A stretch of 64,000 nt of DNA from Paragordius varius (taxonomy: Eukaryota > Nematomorpha). The notes under the pieces were generated by a model. It was given only the letters and a program-made list of their open reading frames with translations, had not been told where the DNA came from and did no database searches. Positions 59,779-64,000 of the stretch are shown in pieces. The DNA is taken from positions 4,588,001 through 4,652,000 of the forward strand of contig OZ176056.1 in NCBI GenBank assembly GCA_964247055.1, read 5' to 3'. The position numbers were made by a program, and so were the translations under genes. Numbering within the stretch: position 1 is the stretch's first letter; every line of letters starts with the position of its first letter.

Positions 59779-61194
59779 GTGACAACCGCCATGAAAAAAT
59801 CAACTCTAACCAAAACTAATTTATACGTTTCTTATATCATTCTCATCCTTGGTGTAATTGGTAATGTTATAGCTGTTGGCCTAAGTCTAAACACCTATAA
59901 ATGCTTCAGAAAAAGGAGAAGTAAACCCCCAGTTCCCGATCAGACTCGTTTAAATGTTATTCTGCTGGCCTGGTTTTATGCATGTTCGATTCCTGTGGTA
60001 CTTTTACAAATTCCCCTACCTATCATACATATCACTGTACAGGGCATCTGTTGCAATACGGTTTGGAATAGTTTTGCGTGGACATTTTATTTGGCTCGTG
60101 TACATTACCCCTTAACACGTATCCTCATGAGTTTTTCCTTCTCCATATTTTTCCTCTTTTTTGCGTGTCAGCTCTTAGTAGTGATATATCCAACTCGGTT
60201 TGAACGTATTCTCCAACGCAAATATATAGCACTGTACATGCTTTTATCCATAGTGTATTGTGTAGCTTGGTATGTTCCAACTTATCGCTGGTTTCAGATT
60301 CGATGTGCTAAATTCGAACCAAACACTACCATCGTATCCAACTATTATAATAATCGGTTAAAATTACGGTTTGTGGATAGACCATGTAATGATACACGAC
60401 CTATATATCTTTACATGCAACACCTGAATTTATCGTTGAGCCGGTCAACTTCGTGGAGAGTGTATCAAATTATGCGTGAACTATGCGTCAATATAATCCC
60501 TGTTTTAATCCTAGTTTGTATTAAGTATATGGTACGAAAAAAACGAACCGTAGCTCCTTACGCTGGTAATATTACGGCATCAACCAATGAAAGTTTGAAA
60601 TCTTCTAATAATGGACGCCGCCCAAGGAAGAAAAAAACTATATTTGCCGCAAAAAGTAATGTTATAGCTCCGTATCAAACGAACACCTGTAATAGTTGTC
60701 ATCAACAAAATCAAACACCACCCAATAATGAATACAATAAAAGTAGCGCAATTTCAGACCAAATAACACCCTCAACTACCATTGTATCACCCACAAACCC
60801 ACCAGATATCTTCATTTGTTCAAGCATACTTATGTGGGTTCGCCCATTCAGTGTCAGGATAAGGTCAGGTACAAACAAGTCAGTACCACGTGCCAGACCC
60901 AATTCCTTTTGTATGGGTATACGGTCTCATGAACTCCAACAACACACTAAAACACTGTATGTTTTATTGACTGAGTTCTTACTTTTCCTCCTACCCATAA
61001 GTGTTATGGAAATGTGGGTAGACTACTTAGTACTACATTATGAAAATCGTACGGTTGATGATTGGTATCAATTCTTAAACACATTGCAATACCTATTTTT
61101 TAGTGTAACTTTTTACGTTAACATAGCTTTCAACCCGGGTTACCGACAAAGCTTATGCAAATACATGAATTATTTATTCAATAAAAGAACCTAA
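59779..61194 (+). CDS. Intronless rhodopsin-class (class A) peptide-type G protein-coupled receptor, divergent
   Basis: 471 residues with seven hydrophobic segments: about 15-37 (with the TM1 motif GN at 28-29), 59-84, 112-136, 148-170, 248-272, 393-415 and 425-450. Third intracellular loop (about 275-390) is long, basic and Asn/Ser/Thr-rich. The pattern (YIALYMLLSIVYCVAWYVPT, then a Cys-containing extracellular loop with NDT, then NIIPVLILVCIKYM, then FNPGYRQSLCKYM) resembles invertebrate FMRFamide/myosuppressin-like receptors. Oddities: the DRY position reads CQL (130-132, followed by VVIYP) and the NPxxY position reads SVTFY. No introns and no in-frame stops, so it appears intact; it could be a lineage-specific or retroposed receptor. 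Ligand unknown. AATAAA at 61244. Confidence 0.8.
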   Translation: MTTAMKKSTLTKTNLYVSYIILILGVIGNVIAVGLSLNTYKCFRKRRSKPPVPDQTRLNVILLAWFYACSIPVVLLQIPLPIIHITVQGICCNTVWNSFAWTFYLARVHYPLTRILMSFSFSIFFLFFACQLLVVIYPTRFERILQRKYIALYMLLSIVYCVAWYVPTYRWFQIRCAKFEPNTTIVSNYYNNRLKLRFVDRPCNDTRPIYLYMQHLNLSLSRSTSWRVYQIMRELCVNIIPVLILVCIKYMVRKKRTVAPYAGNITASTNESLKSSNNGRRPRKKKTIFAAKSNVIAPYQTNTCNSCHQQNQTPPNNEYNKSSAISDQITPSTTIVSPTNPPDIFICSSILMWVRPFSVRIRSGTNKSVPRARPNSFCMGIRSHELQQHTKTLYVLLTEFLLFLLPISVMEMWVDYLVLHYENRTVDDWYQFLNTLQYLFFSVTFYVNIAFNPGYRQSLCKYMNYLFNKRT

Positions 61195-61735
61195 AAAACT
61201 AACTATATTATATATTATTTGTTCGATCAAATTTGAATTGGGCAATAAATTAAATTTGAGATATATAATGAATATTACATTTGAATTATATACGTGAAAT
61301 GATAATATTGATATTTACTTAAAATTATTTTTTATTGCAAAATATAGGTGATATTCCAATTTACCTTATACATATACATATATATAAGAAAACAATTTAA
61401 TGATTAATGGTTTAACAATATGCTAAAAAATTAAAATGTCATTGGACGAAATCGAAATATATACAGACTCTACTTTCCGTTTTTTTGTGGTAGTATAAGA
61501 AATAATTTTCATAAAAAATACGACGTTTTATGCAACCATTTTCATAATGCATAGGAACAAAATATATTGGTAAAAATGGCGAATCATAAACTCAATTTAT
61601 CATAATTAAACATAGCTATACATATATACATTTATATTAATCTACTAAATCTTACATAAAAATTATATGCATTTCAACACATAAAATTTAATGATCACAG
61701 AATTATATATGGCTAAAATTTTTACAAAAAAAAAG
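61195..61735. other. Shared 3' region of two convergent genes
   Basis: AATAAA at 61244-61249 follows the GPCR stop by 50 bases. No other feature seen. Confidence 0.6.
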
Positions 61736-63793
61736 TTATTCCGACATTTCCACGTTGCTTTCTGGCTCAGAATTTTGTGGTTCTGCTTGCGTCCTTGAAA
61801 TTTGATTTTCAGTTTCTCCATATTCATCTTCATCACCAAAAATGGCTGTTTTCATTTCATTTATGCTATTACTATGATCCTCATTACTGTCAGAAAAATC
61901 TTGAGTTTCTTTGCTATAAAGTACAGAAAATTTTTATATAAAAAAGGATATATGTTTATTTCCTTAATTTTTTTGATGTAACCGATTTGGTGTGCAAAAA
62001 ACTACAAATGAGTGGATAACACACACAAAAATAATAATTTTACAATTGGATTTAAGAATTATCCCATAATATATAAGTTATTATCTTTTAGGTTTTTTAT
62101 ATTATGATAATTTAAAACTTTACTTCATATTAGTTGTTTCTAATGGTTGAACATCGTCAATATCAAGTATATCGGTTGGACTTAATTCATCTTCACTGGT
62201 GGAAATGGTTTCTTTGCTCAAATAAGTTTTTTGATGGTGACTTACGTTAGTAGATAAATGTGATTTTTTCTTTATGTCTTCTGAGTGCAATGATTTATTT
62301 CGATGACCATGTTTTTTACCATGTTTTTCATCATCATGCCTTCGTTTTTTCTTATCCCTAAAACAAAAAACAGGTAAGGAATTAAAATAATATAATATTA
62401 TCTGAATAACTCAAATGTTTAGATCAGGGGGTGTCGAACAGGCTGCCTTCCAACATATTTTGTTGTGCGGCCTGCGATAATTTGTGGAAAATTACAAAGC
62501 AAAGACGAATTCTTCACTCTGTTCAGATGATCTCACAATATTACAGAGATAAATTGAAATCCACTTAACCAAATTTTCTGATTAAATCTTTCCGCTTTGT
62601 ATCAAATTAACAGAAATAGGTAATGTAGCACCCTTTTGACAGTTTTTATGCTTTAAAACTTATAAAATATTTATTAGGGTCCATATATATTAAATGGCCT
62701 GCCGAATGTTTCGATCCCAAAATGAGGATCAGGAAACCGTTTGTGTTATACCCCCCTTTAAAACATTATTATAGTATGTAATATCTAAAAAAACAGCATT
62801 TTTTGAATGAAAATTGGCGTAAAAAACTGTAAATTTTTTAAATAAAACAATCCTATTTATATAATAACATTTAAATTTTATTTTTAAAACGTTGTAAATT
62901 TTAGGGCGCCAATTGACAATTAATTAATTAGGCAATAAAAAACTAGAGGCAAGTAATTTTTTGAGTTTATAAACAGATTGTTGGATGGATGTTCATTGGA
63001 AATCTAGATTTTCCTTGTCTTTTATAATTTAACTTTAAAAAGTGACTTGATATATGCATAATCCAATAAAATTTGACAATGATATACAAAAAAGGCAATC
63101 AGGTATAATTTATGTGAAAAAGGCTAATAGGAATGTTAGGGTAAAAAAAGACAATTTGACCCCATAAAAATAATGCTTAATTCTGTAATCTATTTTATAA
63201 ATAATTTATAATGTTGAATCAAAATTATTGTTTATATATACATATATTTTTTGTAGGTGGCAAGTAATGGCAATTATGTTTATCGATTTTAAAATTAATA
63301 GCTACCCTCACACATTACAATTAGAAAAAATATATACATTTCCAAACAATTAAATATATTAAAGTAAGAATCAGTTTTTCAAAACTTTTGCGTGTATCAA
63401 TAACCATATTATTAACATTAATTAGTTGTTATCCCATAACGCATTTTATCAAAGTTTTCAAAATTAATAGATTCTATATATCATTCTGCTAAAAAATTGT
63501 AAAAATATTCAATGCTACTCTTCTTGACAATTATAATCAGTTTTTTACAATTATATATTTTCTTTTGATATTTTCAATATTAGTGTTAATAATATAATTC
63601 ATACCACATACTTTTTATGTTTTTTCAACTTTTTAGCCGCATGTTTATCATCAGCAAGGGCTTTGTCTCTTTTCCGTTTTTTGCGTTGTTCGAGTTTGAG
63701 TTTACGTTTTTTCTCTTGTTTTTTGATTGCTTTGCTATTATCACTCAGGTCAGTGCCTGCCATATCGTCTACCGATGTTTCCTTATCCGTCAT
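61736..63793 (-). CDS. Lysine-rich/acidic low-complexity protein, function unknown
   Basis: Exons 63612-63793, 62124-62357 and 61736-61913 join in consistent phase 2 junctions to 197 residues. The first third (KKQEKKRKLKLEQRKKRKRD, then KHAAKKLKKHKK) is a strongly basic helix-forming stretch, probably a nuclear or nucleolar signal. The middle has His/Lys repeats (RRHDDEKHGKKHGHRNKS). The C-terminal part is acidic (SEDELSPTDILDIDDVQP; GDEDEYGETENQ). No catalytic domain is visible. I do not recognise the family. Start chosen at MTDKETSVDD because the sequence before it is a dispersed repeat, and a strong acceptor (CCTTTTTTTCAG) lies 33 bases upstream, so a 5' UTR exon or trans-spliced leader is possible. 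Confidence 0.65.
62424..62755. mobile_element. Possible hAT-like MITE in intron of the lysine-rich gene
   Basis: Left CAGGGGGTGTCGAACAGGCT with GTGCGGCCTGCGATAA, right TGGCCTGCCGAATGTTTCGA and a TTATACCCCCC end. The GCGGCCTGCGA string resembles 26695-26765. End pairing is weak and no target duplication is clear. Confidence 0.4.
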
Positions 63794-63824
63794 AGATTCT
63801 AATGGTGCAAAAATTGAAATATAC

Positions 63825-64000
63825 TGAAAAAAAGGAACGAATATACAGTCATGTATCCTTAATTTGATCAAAAAATATATATTTTTTTCGTTAAATGGGT
63901 AAAAAAACAAGAGCTCTATCGTAATTCTCATACTTTTTTGATGATTATGATATATTGTTAATACCGTAGGCTCTAGTTTTTTTCCATTCTTTACCAAATA
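63825..64000 (-). repeat. Dispersed repeat upstream of the lysine-rich gene
   Basis: Minus strand reads ATTTGGTAAAGAATGGAAAA ... TACCCATTTAACG ... GGATACATGACTGTATATTC, colinear with 29218-29350. It runs off the window. Confidence 0.6.

Noticed and set aside
60711-60902. Minus-strand 63-codon frame
   Set aside because: Antisense shadow of the GPCR third intracellular loop.

Overview
The window is AT-rich eukaryotic DNA with spliced protein genes, GT-AG introns, asparagine-rich protein insertions and many DNA transposon relics. A class A GPCR, a nematode-type DUF1248 acetyltransferase, complex I subunit NDUFB2 and NHP2 point to an invertebrate animal. I cannot name the species. No bacterial, organellar or viral genes were seen.

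Layout: (1) 1-18250, minus strand: most of a giant SPT6 gene (transcription elongation factor and histone chaperone). It has 27 exons with consistent splice phases, and its 3' end lies off the left edge. Its introns carry several MITEs and two degenerate tandem arrays. (2) 18.3-40 kb: a gene-poor transposon graveyard. It holds a decayed LINE, a ~1.5 kb palindrome made of two head-to-head Helitrons, an array of Helitron-derived 480 bp units, a hAT element with perfect 8 bp target duplications, and MITEs. (3) 40117-43018, plus: a DUF1248/GNAT-type acetyltransferase with a long Asn-rich N-terminus. (4) 43-49 kb: more repeats, including a piggyBac-type MITE inserted into another copy of itself with a TTAA duplication. 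(5) 49471-50810, plus: NDUFB2 with an unusual C-terminal extension. (6) 52385-52956, minus: NHP2, which has a 26 bp intron. (7) 53-59.7 kb: MITEs and unassigned AT-rich DNA. (8) 59779-61194, plus: an intronless divergent peptide-type GPCR. (9) 61736-63793, minus: a lysine-rich then acidic small protein of unknown function, convergent with the GPCR.

The genes are unrelated housekeeping and signalling genes and form no operon. The most distinctive content is the repeat biology (a non-autonomous Helitron family with a complete A|TC...CTAG|T structure, hairpins, homopolymer C-tracts and internal arrays; nested TTAA MITEs; intron-resident MITEs) and the coexistence of a 26 bp intron with multi-hundred-bp introns.
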